From Bradyrhizobium sp. AUGA SZCCT0158 (GTDB taxonomy: Bacteria > Pseudomonadota > Alphaproteobacteria > Rhizobiales > Xanthobacteraceae), in assembly GCF_018130065.1 (NCBI RefSeq), contig NZ_JAFCME010000013.1:62001-126000 (forward strand): a stretch of DNA of 64,000 bases, in the 5' to 3' direction. The position numbers and the translations under genes were made by a program. The notes beneath the pieces were generated by a model that saw only the letters and a program-made list of their open reading frames with translations, was not told the DNA's origin and did not search any database. Of the stretch, positions 16,276 through 26,652 are shown piece after piece. Within the stretch, counting starts at the first letter, position 1, and the number at the start of each line of letters is the position of its first letter.

Positions 16276-16554
16276 CTAATGATAGTCCACGATCTCCACC
16301 GCCCCGGACCGTCTGATGTCCAACGGAAGCAGACGCGTCACTGCCGGTTGATACGGATGGAATGCTGTCCGCGGCGGTCGCCTTTCAGTGCTTCCAGCCG
16401 GTTGCCCGGCGGCGAGAGCAAATCATCCAAGCGGTCGCTGCGTCCATCATATCGAGCTTGCGCAACGCGACGGCCTCGATGCTCCGCCAGCGCGCCGGAC
16501 AGGCGCCATCACGAAACAATTGTTCGGTGCCCTGTCAGCAAAGCTGCGGATCAT
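16276..16554 (-). pseudogene. higB: higB toxin pseudogene (RelE superfamily)
   Basis: Starting from the ATG at 16554 the frame gives MIRSFADRA and is lost. [15 protein letters not shown] continues in a second frame and [16 protein letters not shown] in a third. That frame hits TGA where the conserved Trp of NRQWRVCFRW belongs, and EIVDYH plus the stop lie in yet another frame. HigB features are thus all present but split by three frameshifts and one nonsense codon. Gene order higB then higA, with the stop 9 bp before higA, is the standard one. Several independent lesions make a sequencing error unlikely. Confidence 0.85.
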
Positions 16555-16629
16555 GGATAATAGTATCCGATACGTATCGCGTAACGGTCAAGAGGCATTC
16601 AGCGCGGGGCGTCCTCGGCCCCCACAAAC

Positions 16630-16658
16630 AAAAACCCCGGCATCGCTGCCGGGGTTTT
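16630..16658 (-). terminator. Rho-independent terminator of groESL
   Basis: Read on the minus strand, a GC-rich stem CCCCGGC/GCCGGGG with a six-base loop is followed by TTTTTG. It lies 33 bp beyond the groL stop. The A-run on the other side makes it potentially bidirectional. Confidence 0.88.
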
Positions 16659-16690
16659 GCATTCTTTTGACGTTCGCCTGGATGGCTGGA

Positions 16691-18367
<1,677 letters not shown>

Positions 18368-18428
18368 TCACCCTCTTCGAGGGGCGCCGCGCAGGCGCTC
18401 CTCAGGGGTGAGCGTGTGCGGACTTGGC

Positions 18429-18746
18429 TTAGGCGGCCTTCTTCTTGGTCGCGGGAACGTCGGTGAGGACGCCCATGATGTCGCTTTCCTTCATGATCAG
18501 CAGCTCCTGGCCGTCGATCTTGACCTCGGTGCCGGACCACTTGCCGAACAGGACGCGGTCGCCGACCTTGAGGTCGATCGGGATCAGCTTGCCAGCTTCG
18601 TCACGGCCACCGGGGCCCACGGCGACGATTTCGCCTTGCGAGGGCTTTTCCTTGGCACTGTCCGGAATGATGATGCCGCCAGCAGTCTTCTCTTCGGCGT
18701 CGATGCGCTTGACCACGACGCGGTCGTGAAGCGGACGGAATTTCAT
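18429..18746 (-). CDS. groS: Co-chaperonin GroES (10 kDa)
   Basis: 105 aa, starting [19 protein letters not shown], with the mobile loop [18 protein letters not shown] and [20 protein letters not shown]. It caps GroEL. AGGAGG precedes the ATG. It is the first gene of the groESL operon and lies 130 bp after a CIRCE element. The Lys/Ala-rich end (PATKKKAA) is a common rhizobial extension. Confidence 0.99.
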   Translation of the reverse strand: MKFRPLHDRVVVKRIDAEEKTAGGIIIPDSAKEKPSQGEIVAVGPGGRDEAGKLIPIDLKVGDRVLFGKWSGTEVKIDGQELLIMKESDIMGVLTDVPATKKKAA

Positions 18747-18876
18747 GCAGTCCTCCTAAACTTTTGCAAATGTTGTCGATTTTGGCGTCTTGGCAGTCCG
18801 AGCAGGCGAGTGCCAACCCGGCTGCGGGTGATTTAGGCCAGTCTTGTTCGGGGGACAAGGGCTTCTAGCAGAAAAA

Positions 18877-18903
18877 TTGGCACTCAAATATGACGGCTGC
18901 CAA
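18877..18903 (-). promoter_or_regulatory. CIRCE element (HrcA operator) of groESL
   Basis: TTGGCACTC, nine bases, then GGCTGCCAA matches the CIRCE layout (TTAGCACTC-N9-GAGTGCTAA) with some mismatches. It is 130 bp upstream of groES and in the right place to repress the operon through HrcA. It supports HrcA-controlled heat-shock expression. Confidence 0.88.
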
Positions 18904-19122
18904 TTTCATTCATCATGATTAATCGAGGTAAACGCCCGCCGACCCCGTATTAGCACCTGCGGTAAGCTGCTGCTAACGCATGAATTTTCAACAGTTCATT
19001 AAACATTTAGGCTTGTGATGGGTTGGTATCGTGCGTCACATTTCTCTCATGTGAGCGCATCTCCGCCGGGGTGGCTCGGTGTGGCCACCACGTGAAATGC
19101 GCTTCCGACAATGGAGGTTGGC

Positions 19123-19410
19123 ATGGTCTCGCGGGTTGGGGTTGTTTCCGACGATTTCCGGAAGCAGGTGCTGGGTTATGGACTGACGACGGCGGAAATT
19201 CTCTATCGGCTGCCGGATCATCCCTCACTGCTGCAAACCTACGTCTGGCAGAACTACGATCTGTTTCCGAAATTTCCGGCGCTGAAAGATTTTCTGGCCT
19301 TCTGGCAGGAAAAGCTCGACGGCCCGCTGTATTCGGTCACGGTCGCGCATTCCAAGCTGATCAAGCCGGCCGAGCTTCGCGCCGTGGACGGCGTGTTCAG
19401 GCTGCATTGA
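19123..19410 (+). CDS. usg: Usg family protein
   Basis: About 95 aa. DDFRKQVLGYGLTTAEILYR, HPSLLQTYVWQNYDLFP and FPALKDFLAFWQEKLDGPLY are typical of the Usg family, first noted upstream of trp genes in Caulobacter and found across alphaproteobacteria. The biochemical function is unknown. The ATG at 19123 was chosen since GGAGG at 19114-19118 is correctly spaced; an ATG at 19111 would overlap it. It stands alone here, followed by a palindromic repeat. Confidence 0.88.
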   Translation: MVSRVGVVSDDFRKQVLGYGLTTAEILYRLPDHPSLLQTYVWQNYDLFPKFPALKDFLAFWQEKLDGPLYSVTVAHSKLIKPAELRAVDGVFRLH

Positions 19411-19429
19411 GCGGAAAGGATTGTAGTTT

Positions 19430-19514
19430 GTAGGGTGGGTTAGGCGAAGCCGTAACCCACCATCATCGGTCGCTGCCTCAACGGTGGGTTACGCCTTCGG
19501 CGAACCCACCCTAC
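19430..19514. repeat. Palindromic intergenic repeat (GTAGGGTGGGTTA type)
   Basis: GTAGGGTGGGTTAGGCGAAG and its near complement at the right end fold into a long hairpin of 30 bp or more around TCATCGGTCGCTGCC. This is a well-spread alphaproteobacterial intergenic repeat type. It lies between Usg and the cupin gene. Confidence 0.8.
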
Positions 19515-19569
19515 GAAACGCATTTTGTGCTAGCCTCTCCCCACCAAACGATCAGGGGAGGCAAGAAAA

Positions 19570-20145
19570 ATGGCCAAGCAAAAAGCGACATCGAAAGCCG
19601 CAGCCAAAACCGCGGTGAAAAAGAAATGGATGGGCCTCGGCACGGCAGCCAAATCCACAGCCCGCAAGACCATCGCATCAAAAGGCCGCGTCGCCACGGC
19701 CAAATCGAAGGCGGCAGCCAAATCAGCGGCGAAGGCCGTAGCAAAGCCGAAGGCTCGGCCGAAACAGCACATCGCCATCAGCCATCACCGCGATGAGGAT
19801 TTCAAGGCCGACGGCCTGCGCACCTATGCACAGTACCGCGATCTCGGCATTGCCGCGGCGACCCATGGCCTGGCGCAGGCGCATGTGATCCGGCTGATCG
19901 GACCCTGCAACCCCGAGGAAGTTTCAAAACTGCATTATCACGACGTCGAATTCCAGATGGTCTATGTGCTCAAGGGTTGGGTGAAGACCTACATGGAAGG
20001 CCAGGGCGAGACCTTGATGAAGGAGGGCGGCTGCTGGACCCAACCGCCGCGCATCCGGCATCTGATCCTGGACTATTCGGACGACGTCGAATTGCTGGAA
20101 GTGATTTTGCCGGCAGAATTCAAGACGGTGGAATTGGGGACGTAA
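19570..20145 (+). CDS. Cupin protein with histone H1-like Lys/Ala-rich N-terminal tail
   Basis: 191 aa. Residues 1-66 are almost only Lys, Ala, Ser, Thr and Arg (SKAAAKSAAKAVAKPKARPK), like histone H1 and AlgP tails. From 67 the sequence turns into a single cupin: LHYHDVEFQMVYVLKGW holds the first metal-ligand histidines and RHLILDYSDDVELLEVILP the second motif. GGGGAGG precedes the ATG. The tail could bind DNA or RNA or polyphosphate; the cupin may sense a small molecule. The coupling is uncommon and no function is known. Confidence 0.85.
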   Translation: MAKQKATSKAAAKTAVKKKWMGLGTAAKSTARKTIASKGRVATAKSKAAAKSAAKAVAKPKARPKQHIAISHHRDEDFKADGLRTYAQYRDLGIAAATHGLAQAHVIRLIGPCNPEEVSKLHYHDVEFQMVYVLKGWVKTYMEGQGETLMKEGGCWTQPPRIRHLILDYSDDVELLEVILPAEFKTVELGT

Positions 20146-20150
20146 GACGC

Positions 20151-20250
20151 CGTCATTCCGGGGCGACGCGTAGCGTCGAACTATGGTGCGCAATTGCGCA
20201 CCTGAGAATCTCGAGATTCCGGGCTCGTGCTTGCACGCCCCGGAATGACG
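20151..20250. repeat. Palindromic repeat (CGTCATTCCGGGGCG type)
   Basis: CGTCATTCCGGGGCG at the left is mirrored by CGCCCCGGAATGACG at the right, with internal dyads GTGCGCAATTGCGCAC and GAATCTCGAGATTC. Members of the same family occur at 56220 and 61642. Confidence 0.85.
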
Positions 20251-20258
20251 AAGGGGCC

Positions 20259-21596
20259 TCACGCCCGTTTCGTTTCCGGCATCACGAACGCGATCAGGCA
20301 AAGCCCTAAACATCCGATCGCGGACAGGCCGAGGAAGGCCACGCTATGTCCGAAATGGTCGCTGACATAGCCTGCCAGGACATTGCTGCAGGAAGCGCCG
20401 ATGCCGACCGCCGTCCCCACCACGCCCTGGGCGAGGTTGAAATGGCCGCTGCCGAAGGCGATGTCGGCGACGGTCAACGGGATGAGAACGCCGAACACGG
20501 CGGCGGTAACGCCGTCAAAGAATTGCACGGCGACCAGCAGATAGGGATCGGTGACGGTTGCGAACAGCACGCCGCGGATGGCGAGCGCGGTGAAGCCGAT
20601 CAGCAGCAGCGGCCGGCGGCCCCATTGCTGGGCCTTGCGGCCGACCGATGGCGACGTCAGCGCCACGATCGCCTGGGGCAGGATGATGCACGCCGCGATC
20701 AGTACCGGCGCCCACTGGGTCGAACGAGTCGTCACGATACCGGCCATCAAGGGCAGCATCGCGGCGTTGGCGAGCTGCAGCAACATCACGGCGCCGGCAA
20801 AGATCAGCAGCGGGCGCTGGCGCAGCAGATGCAGCACGCTGGTGGCTTCGGGGTCCGGCTTGGCGCGGACGATCGCGCCATGGGCCTGTTCCGGATCGAT
20901 TTCGCGATCTTTGATCCGGGATAGCGCTATGATGGTGAAGATCACCAGAACGAAGGTGGCGAGAAACACCGAGCGGCTGGAGATGAAATAGCCGCAGGCC
21001 CCCATCAGCGCCGCGGCAACGCCGTTGCCGATTGACGCGAACCGCGCATTGCGCCCGAGCCGTTCGCCGATCGCGGCCGGTCCGACCAATCCAAGGCTGA
21101 TCGCGGCGATCGCCGGGCCGAGCACGCAACTCGCCAAGGCGTGCAATGTCGCCGCTGCCGCGATGACGGGAAAGATCGGCCATGCCGCATAGGCCAGCGC
21201 TGCGACTCCGATCGCTGCGACCGCGAAACCGGCGACCAGCCGTTCTCTCCGGGCAGCGTCGATGATGGCGCCGCCCGGCATCTGGCCGATCAGCCCGACG
21301 ATACCGCCGATCGACAGCACCAGCCCGATCTCGACCTGGGTCCATTTCTGCGTCGTGAGGTACACCGCGACGAACGGACCAAAGCCGGTCTGGACGTCGG
21401 CGAGAAAGAAGATGAACCAGTCGAGGCCGCGCTGGCTTTGCGCCGAAGGGTGCGGCTCGGGCGATGCCGGCGGCGGCGGTGACGTGTCGCCGCGTTCATC
21501 GATGGACGGCGCGCCCCGCGTCTCACCGGCAAAATCCTTGCCAAGATCTTTGGCAGAATCTTTGGGATATGGGTTCGGGCGCGCGGACAGTGGCAT
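20259..21596 (-). CDS. MFS transporter
   Basis: 445 aa. The first 55 residues are a hydrophilic Pro/Ser-rich extension, then twelve hydrophobic segments begin at LDWFIFFLADVQTGFGPFVA. VGLIGQMPGGAIIDAARRER is the loop 2-3 MFS motif. Two six-helix halves are separated by a loop with RIKDREIDPEQAH. GGAGGAG precedes the ATG at 21596. Substrate unknown; the sequence recalls bacterial drug or metabolite exporters. It ends 12 bp downstream of PRC gene coordinates, and both read leftward, so PRC and MFS are probably an operon. Confidence 0.9.
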   Translation of the reverse strand: MPLSARPNPYPKDSAKDLGKDFAGETRGAPSIDERGDTSPPPPASPEPHPSAQSQRGLDWFIFFLADVQTGFGPFVAVYLTTQKWTQVEIGLVLSIGGIVGLIGQMPGGAIIDAARRERLVAGFAVAAIGVAALAYAAWPIFPVIAAAATLHALASCVLGPAIAAISLGLVGPAAIGERLGRNARFASIGNGVAAALMGACGYFISSRSVFLATFVLVIFTIIALSRIKDREIDPEQAHGAIVRAKPDPEATSVLHLLRQRPLLIFAGAVMLLQLANAAMLPLMAGIVTTRSTQWAPVLIAACIILPQAIVALTSPSVGRKAQQWGRRPLLLIGFTALAIRGVLFATVTDPYLLVAVQFFDGVTAAVFGVLIPLTVADIAFGSGHFNLAQGVVGTAVGIGASCSNVLAGYVSDHFGHSVAFLGLSAIGCLGLCLIAFVMPETKRA

Positions 21597-21608
21597 TCTC
21601 CTCCGCGG

Positions 21609-22121
21609 TCAGTGATCGAATTGCAGGGGTTGCAGACTGCCGGTGGCGCCGAGCACCACGATCGGCGTATCTTCCTTGTATTCGGGTGCGGCCTTGACCT
21701 GTTCCAACGTCAATTCGAGCGTCATGCTTTCCTTCTTGTTGGTAACTTGTCCGAAGTGGAGTGCGTTCCAGTCGACGACGATCTTTCGGCTGCCGACGCC
21801 GAGAAAGCCGCCGAAATCGATCACCGCGGCGCGCACGGTTCCGGAGCGATCGACGATCACGTCGACGATGCGCCCCATGTTCTCGCCCGCCGTGCTGCGG
21901 ACATCGCGTCCGAGAATCCCGCGTGCGTCCGCCGCCCGGATGACCGTGACGGAAGGCGGGGGCGCCGGCTCTTTCGGCGCATCCGGCGAGGCCTTTGCCG
22001 CCGGACTTGGTGCGGCGAGAGCCGGCGGACCCTTGTCTGGTTCCTGCGCGACCGCCAGTGCGCCGAGGGATATCGCGCTCCACACCAGAACGGCTGCCGT
22101 GATTTTTTGCCCTGAACGCAT
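21609..22121 (-). CDS. PRC-barrel domain protein, secreted
   Basis: 170 aa. A signal sequence (MRSGQKITAAVLVWSAISLG) ends near AVA; a Pro/Ala-rich linker follows, then one PRC barrel (ILGRDVRSTAGENMGRIVDV, VIDFGGFLGVGSRKIVVDW). The PRC barrel is a small beta domain known from RimM and photosynthetic reaction centre H subunit; secreted single-domain versions are common in Bradyrhizobium and of unknown role. AGGAGA precedes the ATG. The MFS gene follows 12 bp later. Confidence 0.88.
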   Translation of the reverse strand: MRSGQKITAAVLVWSAISLGALAVAQEPDKGPPALAAPSPAAKASPDAPKEPAPPPSVTVIRAADARGILGRDVRSTAGENMGRIVDVIVDRSGTVRAAVIDFGGFLGVGSRKIVVDWNALHFGQVTNKKESMTLELTLEQVKAAPEYKEDTPIVVLGATGSLQPLQFDH

Positions 22122-22154
22122 GCGGTCTCCTGAACCTCTTCACGGTTGCGCAGA

Positions 22155-22186
22155 GGTGACGAACCGGCCGCAGCTGGTTCGTCACC
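22155..22186. promoter_or_regulatory. Perfect 11-bp inverted repeat
   Basis: GGTGACGAACC (22155-22165) and GGTTCGTCACC (22176-22186) are exact complements with a 10-bp spacer. The element is in the 87-bp gap between the debranching-enzyme stop and the PRC gene start. It is either a terminator stem without a T-run or an operator for the PRC-MFS genes. Confidence 0.55.
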
Positions 22187-22208
22187 ATTTCCCCAAGTAC
22201 GGTCGCGG

Positions 22209-24410
22209 TCAGCGCGACAACACGATCGAGACCTGAACCCGGCCCCGCGTTCGCATCATTTCGAGCGATACGTCGTCGCCGTGACGGCGCAGGCGAAGGT
22301 CCACGCTGGAATCGCCAAGCCGCAAGTCACGCAGCACGACCTCGTTCAGGAATTCCGGCAGACGGGGATTCCGCAGGCGGATTTCGCCGGCCCGCGCATC
22401 GAATTCCAGGCCCAGCGAAGCTTCCAGCAGCGTGAACGGCGTCGCGCTCGCCCATGCCTGCGGCGAGCATGCCACGGGATAGAGCGTCGGGCCAAACCGC
22501 CGCTCCCGATGGAAGCCGCAGAACAATTCCGGCAATCGCCGCAGGTCCATGTAACTCGCAGCGCCGAACAATCCCTTGAACAGGTGTTCGACGGAATGTT
22601 TCAGGCCGTAGCGCGCAAGGCCCAGCGCGATCAGCGCGTTGTCGTGCGGCCAGATCGAACCGTTGTGGTAGGACATCGGATTGTAGCGCGACTCGCCCAA
22701 TGCCACGGTACGAATGCCCCAGCCGGTGAAGAAGCGCGGCCGCATCAGGTCGGCGGCGACCATGCGCGCGCGGTCCTCGCCAATGATGCCCGTGAACAAG
22801 AGCTGGCCGGCATTGGATGTCCGCACCTTGCACGGCCGCTTGGCGCCGTCGAGCGCGAGCGCGTAGGTGCCCATATCAGAGCACCAGAACGCCTCCTCAA
22901 AGCGTGCGGCAAGCTCCGTTGCCTCCTCATCGAGCCTGCGCGCCTTCTCCGCAAAGCCAAGCTGGCGCGCGCAACGTGCCGCCAGCCGTTTGCCGGCGAA
23001 GACGTAACCCTGAACCTCGCACAGGGCGATGTGGCCTTCGGCCAACTGGCCATCGGCATGAAAGATCGCGTCGAAGGAATCTTTCCAGCCCTGATTGGCG
23101 AGGCCCTGGTCGGATGCGCGCTGATATTCGACAAAGCCGTCACGATCAGGGTCGCCGGGACCGTCGATCCAGGCCAGCGCGGCCTCGATCGCGGGCCACA
23201 GTTCGCGCAGCGTGTCCTCGTCGCCGGTGCGCTCGAAATAGAATCCCGCTAGCAACACGAACAGCGGCGTGGAATCGACGCTGCCGTAATATTGCGCGAA
23301 CGGCACTTCGCGCAGCGCCGCCATTTCGCCGCCGCGCATTTCATGCAGGATCTTGCCGGGTTCGGCATCGTTCAGGGCATCGACGGTCGTGGCCTGATAG
23401 GCAGCCAGCCGTTTGAGCACGCCGCAGGCCACACGCGGGTCAATCCACAGCATCTGCAGCGCGGATATCAGGCCGTCGCGGCCGAACGTGGTTGAATACC
23501 AGGGAATGCCGGCATAGGGATAGCGGCCATGCGCGGTGTCGGTCATCAGCATATTGAGATCGGCCATCGACTGGCACAGCACCTCATTGAAGATGCTGTT
23601 CGAGGTTTCGACGCTGGCGGCGCCCGCGGTCGAACGGCGCATTTCGCGGCGATGTGCGAGCAGGCCATGCATGAACGGCGCCGGCCGATGCTCCGCGGCA
23701 TAGTTGCAGGTCACCGCAACGAACACCGAGGTAAGCTGCTGCGGCTCGAGCGCGAAATGATAGCTGCCGCTGTTCACCGCCAGCAGGGTCGGGCGCGGGT
23801 CGAAATGCAGATTGGTCGTTCGCGCCTCGCCGTCGAGGCCGCGATACTCGAACCTGACATCGGCGGGGCTGAGCAGTTCGCTGGTGCCGGTGCCGCGGCG
23901 CGGGCGCCTGGCGCCGCGCACCTCGAACAGATCGGCGAAATCATTGTCGAACAGGAAGGTCAGATCGATGTGTGCGGCCCGGTCGCCATGGTTCTGGACG
24001 GCGATCCGCTGATAGGCGGTGCCGCGCCACAGGAAGATGGTGCGCACGATGTGGATCAGATCCTTCTGCAGGACGATCCGGTCGCCGTCATAGATGTCGG
24101 GATTGGTGAGGTCGATCGTCAGCGCGGAATTATCGTCGCGCAGGTTGGAGCCGAGCAGCAATGGCTGGGTCTGGTTCAGCAGGAGCTCGAGCCGCGCCAG
24201 ATAGCGGGTATCGGCATTGAACAATCCATCGGGTCCACCGGCCGAAGCACCGATGTCGCCGTGGCTGTCGAGGACGATGAACGTATCGTCATGCTTGAGG
24301 GTGCGGCGCGGCCGTGCGGCCTGGCCGGTCATGGGAATGTAGAACGGCGATTCCGTGATCTGCTCGGCGAGAGGAGTATCCGCCCGCTGGACGTTGGCTT
24401 TGGTGGCCAT
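22209..24410 (-). CDS. Amylo-alpha-1,6-glucosidase-like glycogen debranching enzyme
   Basis: 733 aa. The N-terminal domain (about 30-220; DTFIVLDSHGDIG, GPDGLFNADTRYLARLEL) matches the GDE N-terminal domain. The C-terminal part is an alpha/alpha toroid of the GH15/GH63-like class: YPYAGIPWYSTTFGRDGLIS and NQGWKDSFDAIFHADG contain candidate catalytic acids, and PMSYHNGSIWPHDNALIALG is conserved. It should cleave alpha-1,6 or related glucan or disaccharide bonds in the cytoplasm. A GT4 glycosyltransferase and an ABC exporter lie next, a setting suggesting stress-linked glucan metabolism. AGAGG precedes the ATG. Confidence 0.88.
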   Translation of the reverse strand: MATKANVQRADTPLAEQITESPFYIPMTGQAARPRRTLKHDDTFIVLDSHGDIGASAGGPDGLFNADTRYLARLELLLNQTQPLLLGSNLRDDNSALTIDLTNPDIYDGDRIVLQKDLIHIVRTIFLWRGTAYQRIAVQNHGDRAAHIDLTFLFDNDFADLFEVRGARRPRRGTGTSELLSPADVRFEYRGLDGEARTTNLHFDPRPTLLAVNSGSYHFALEPQQLTSVFVAVTCNYAAEHRPAPFMHGLLAHRREMRRSTAGAASVETSNSIFNEVLCQSMADLNMLMTDTAHGRYPYAGIPWYSTTFGRDGLISALQMLWIDPRVACGVLKRLAAYQATTVDALNDAEPGKILHEMRGGEMAALREVPFAQYYGSVDSTPLFVLLAGFYFERTGDEDTLRELWPAIEAALAWIDGPGDPDRDGFVEYQRASDQGLANQGWKDSFDAIFHADGQLAEGHIALCEVQGYVFAGKRLAARCARQLGFAEKARRLDEEATELAARFEEAFWCSDMGTYALALDGAKRPCKVRTSNAGQLLFTGIIGEDRARMVAADLMRPRFFTGWGIRTVALGESRYNPMSYHNGSIWPHDNALIALGLARYGLKHSVEHLFKGLFGAASYMDLRRLPELFCGFHRERRFGPTLYPVACSPQAWASATPFTLLEASLGLEFDARAGEIRLRNPRLPEFLNEVVLRDLRLGDSSVDLRLRRHGDDVSLEMMRTRGRVQVSIVLSR

Positions 24411-24432
24411 GCGTAACCTCTGTCCTGTAACT

Positions 24433-24540
24433 CTAGAGCCTTTTCCGTTCCGATTAAACGGAACGGGCTCTAGATTCCTGATTTGACGCGTTTCATTGAC
24501 GCCAACCGGTATCCAATTCGCTGGAAAGCACTCTGGCGGA
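24433..24540. repeat. Interspersed repeat with CGTTCCG/CGGAACG palindrome
   Basis: CTAGAGCC...CGTTCCG-ATTAAA-CGGAACG...GGCTCTAG (24433-24473) is a long dyad, followed by TTTGACGCGTTTCATTGACG and AACCGGTATCCAATTCGCTG. I recognise this pair of pieces as a repeat that recurs in Bradyrhizobium genomes. It fills the gap between the debranching enzyme and the ABC exporter. Confidence 0.7.
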
Positions 24541-24598
24541 TACCGCTCCGCACGCCGCGACGCCGATCTGACTGTGCTCTACATTCGTTTCCGCGATT

Positions 24599-26362
24599 TC
24601 AGGCTGCGTGGATCGCGAGACGGTTCATTTCCTGCGTCACGAGCTGCCGGTACGGACCGGTTTCGCGCATCAGGCGGTCCGGTGGACCATCCTCGATGAT
24701 CTTGCCTTCCCTGAGAACCACGACGCGATCGAAGTTCCGCAGCGTGGCGAGCCGGTGGGCGATCGCGATCACGGTGCGGCCGCGCATCAGGCGGCCGAGC
24801 GCCTCGCGGATCGCTTCTTCGGACTCGCCGTCAAGCGCGGCCGTCGCCTCGTCGAGCAGCAGGATCGGCGCGTCCTTCAGGAACGCGCGCGCGATTGCGA
24901 TGCGTTGCCGCTGGCCGCCGGAGAGCTTGACGCCGCGATCGCCGACCATGGTGGCAAGGCCGTCGGGCAGATTTTCGACGAAGTCACACCGCGCCGCGAT
25001 CGCCGCGCGCAGGACCTCGTCGTCGCTTGCCGTCGGACGGCCATAGCGGATGTTCTCCAGGATCGTGCGGTGGAACATCGAGATGTCCTGCGGCACGACC
25101 GAAATGGCTTCGCGGAGGCTTTGCTGGGTGACGCGCGAAATATCCTGGCCGTCGACGGTGATACTGCCATTGTCGACGTCATAGAAGCGCTGCAACAGCA
25201 CAAACAGGCTGGATTTGCCGCCGCCGGATTGGCCGACCAGGCCGACGCGCTGCCCGGGTTTGAGGTTCAGGTTGAATTTGTCGAACACCTGGACGCCGCC
25301 AGGATATCCGAACGAGATGTTCCTGAAGGTGATGGCGGCACCGCTCTTGATCAGCGGTTCGGCCTCGGGATGGTCGCGCAGTTCATGCGGCTGCAGCAGC
25401 GTTGCGATCGCCTCCGAGAGCCGGGCGGTGTGCTGGGTGACATCCACAAGTGCGACCGCCAGATCGCGGGTCGCGTGCAGGATGGAAAGACCGAGCGTGC
25501 AGACCAGCACCACGTCGCCGGTGGTGGCCTTGCCGCTCTGCCACAGCGTGACCGCCCAGTACAACAGGGCCACCGTCAGTGCCAGCGTGATCACGGCATG
25601 CGTGAGCCGAAGCTTTTCCAGATAGCGCAGGCTGCGGCCCCGTGCGGTCAATTCGCGGTCGACGGTGTTGTCGAAGCGGTTGTGCTCATGGTCGAGCCCG
25701 CAGAACGCCCGCACCAGTGGCATGTTGTTGATGACGTCGACCATTTCGCCGTCAACGGCGGCGGCCTTGTCGGCGTAGTCGTCATGTAGCGGCTTGCCCG
25801 CGGCCGCGATCCGGAACATGGCGATGAGGACCACGCTTGCGATCACGATCATGCCGGCGGCCATCGGCAGGCTGACGGTTCCGATCAGCGCGATTGCCAC
25901 AATTGTGGCGATGCAGGGCGGCAACACGTTCCATACGAACATGTTCTCCACCGTGAATACGGCATTGGAGGTGGCCGTGATCCGGCTTGTCAGCATGCCC
26001 GGGAGCCGGTCGATGAAATAGCTCGGGGCGTGTCCGGTCAAATGGCGGAACATGTCGCGGCGCAGATCGCCGGTGACGCCGACAAACGTGAAGCTCGCTG
26101 TCCAGCTCGCGATGCGCCACAGCAGGACGTCGGAACCAATCAGCGCTATGAGAAAAACGAATGCCAGCCATACACCGCCGCTATGCGCAGGTCCGGCGGC
26201 GAGGGCGTCGACCAGATACTTCACGCCGTATTGTGTGCCGACCGAGCAGGCAACGGCTGCCACCACCGTGAACAGTATCACCAGATGCGACGCGGGCCGC
26301 CGGCGCAGATAGCGCATTACAAAGGGGAATGGTCGGTTCGCGTATCCCGATAGATTGTCCAT
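24599..26362 (-). CDS. ABC exporter half-transporter (fused permease-ATPase)
   Basis: 587 aa. Six membrane segments in residues 1-320 (type IV exporter fold) are followed by an ATPase domain: Walker A GLVGQSGGGKSSL, Q-loop VPQDISMF, signature LSGGQRQRIAIA, Walker B ILLLDEATAALD and AHRLATL. It works as a homodimer or with a partner. No N-terminal C39 peptidase domain is present, so it does not process double-glycine leaders itself. Substrate (lipid, glycan or drug) unknown. Divergent from the GT4 gene across a 290-bp regulatory gap. Confidence 0.93.
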   Translation of the reverse strand: MDNLSGYANRPFPFVMRYLRRRPASHLVILFTVVAAVACSVGTQYGVKYLVDALAAGPAHSGGVWLAFVFLIALIGSDVLLWRIASWTASFTFVGVTGDLRRDMFRHLTGHAPSYFIDRLPGMLTSRITATSNAVFTVENMFVWNVLPPCIATIVAIALIGTVSLPMAAGMIVIASVVLIAMFRIAAAGKPLHDDYADKAAAVDGEMVDVINNMPLVRAFCGLDHEHNRFDNTVDRELTARGRSLRYLEKLRLTHAVITLALTVALLYWAVTLWQSGKATTGDVVLVCTLGLSILHATRDLAVALVDVTQHTARLSEAIATLLQPHELRDHPEAEPLIKSGAAITFRNISFGYPGGVQVFDKFNLNLKPGQRVGLVGQSGGGKSSLFVLLQRFYDVDNGSITVDGQDISRVTQQSLREAISVVPQDISMFHRTILENIRYGRPTASDDEVLRAAIAARCDFVENLPDGLATMVGDRGVKLSGGQRQRIAIARAFLKDAPILLLDEATAALDGESEEAIREALGRLMRGRTVIAIAHRLATLRNFDRVVVLREGKIIEDGPPDRLMRETGPYRQLVTQEMNRLAIHAA

Positions 26363-26555
26363 GTGTCTGCTAAACCTGTTGGAGATTAACGGGAAATCCT
26401 GGCGGAACCCCGACCCTGTCGACGGGCGTCATTCGAGTGGCGCGGCAACGCCTCAACTGCACAACAATTTCGCAGCAAAGGTCGTTCAAGAAGTCTGATC
26501 ACGTGTGATGGCATCAGCAAGACGACAGTGTGAGAGAAGTGAGCGCACCAATGTG

Positions 26556-26580
26556 GGAACTTCGCATCTGCGTAAACGTT
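26556..26580 (+). promoter_or_regulatory. EcfG-type general stress response promoter
   Basis: GGAAC, 16 bases, then CGTT matches the alphaproteobacterial EcfG consensus (GGAAC-N16/17-CGTT). It lies 72 bp upstream of the GT4 start and reads toward it. The boxes sit inside the palindrome GTGGGAAC/GTTCCCAC. It predicts control by the PhyR-NepR-EcfG cascade. Confidence 0.72.
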
Positions 26581-26652
26581 CCCACTCTGGCGATGCCGCG
26601 CCACGAGGGTTGAGGGCTTTCAAGGTAAAATCACGATCAGGAGGTTGTTAGG

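Noticed and set aside
24599-26362. ABC exporter as the double-glycine peptidase transporter for the small peptides
   Set aside because: The protein lacks a C39 peptidase domain; the N-terminus goes straight into membrane segments.
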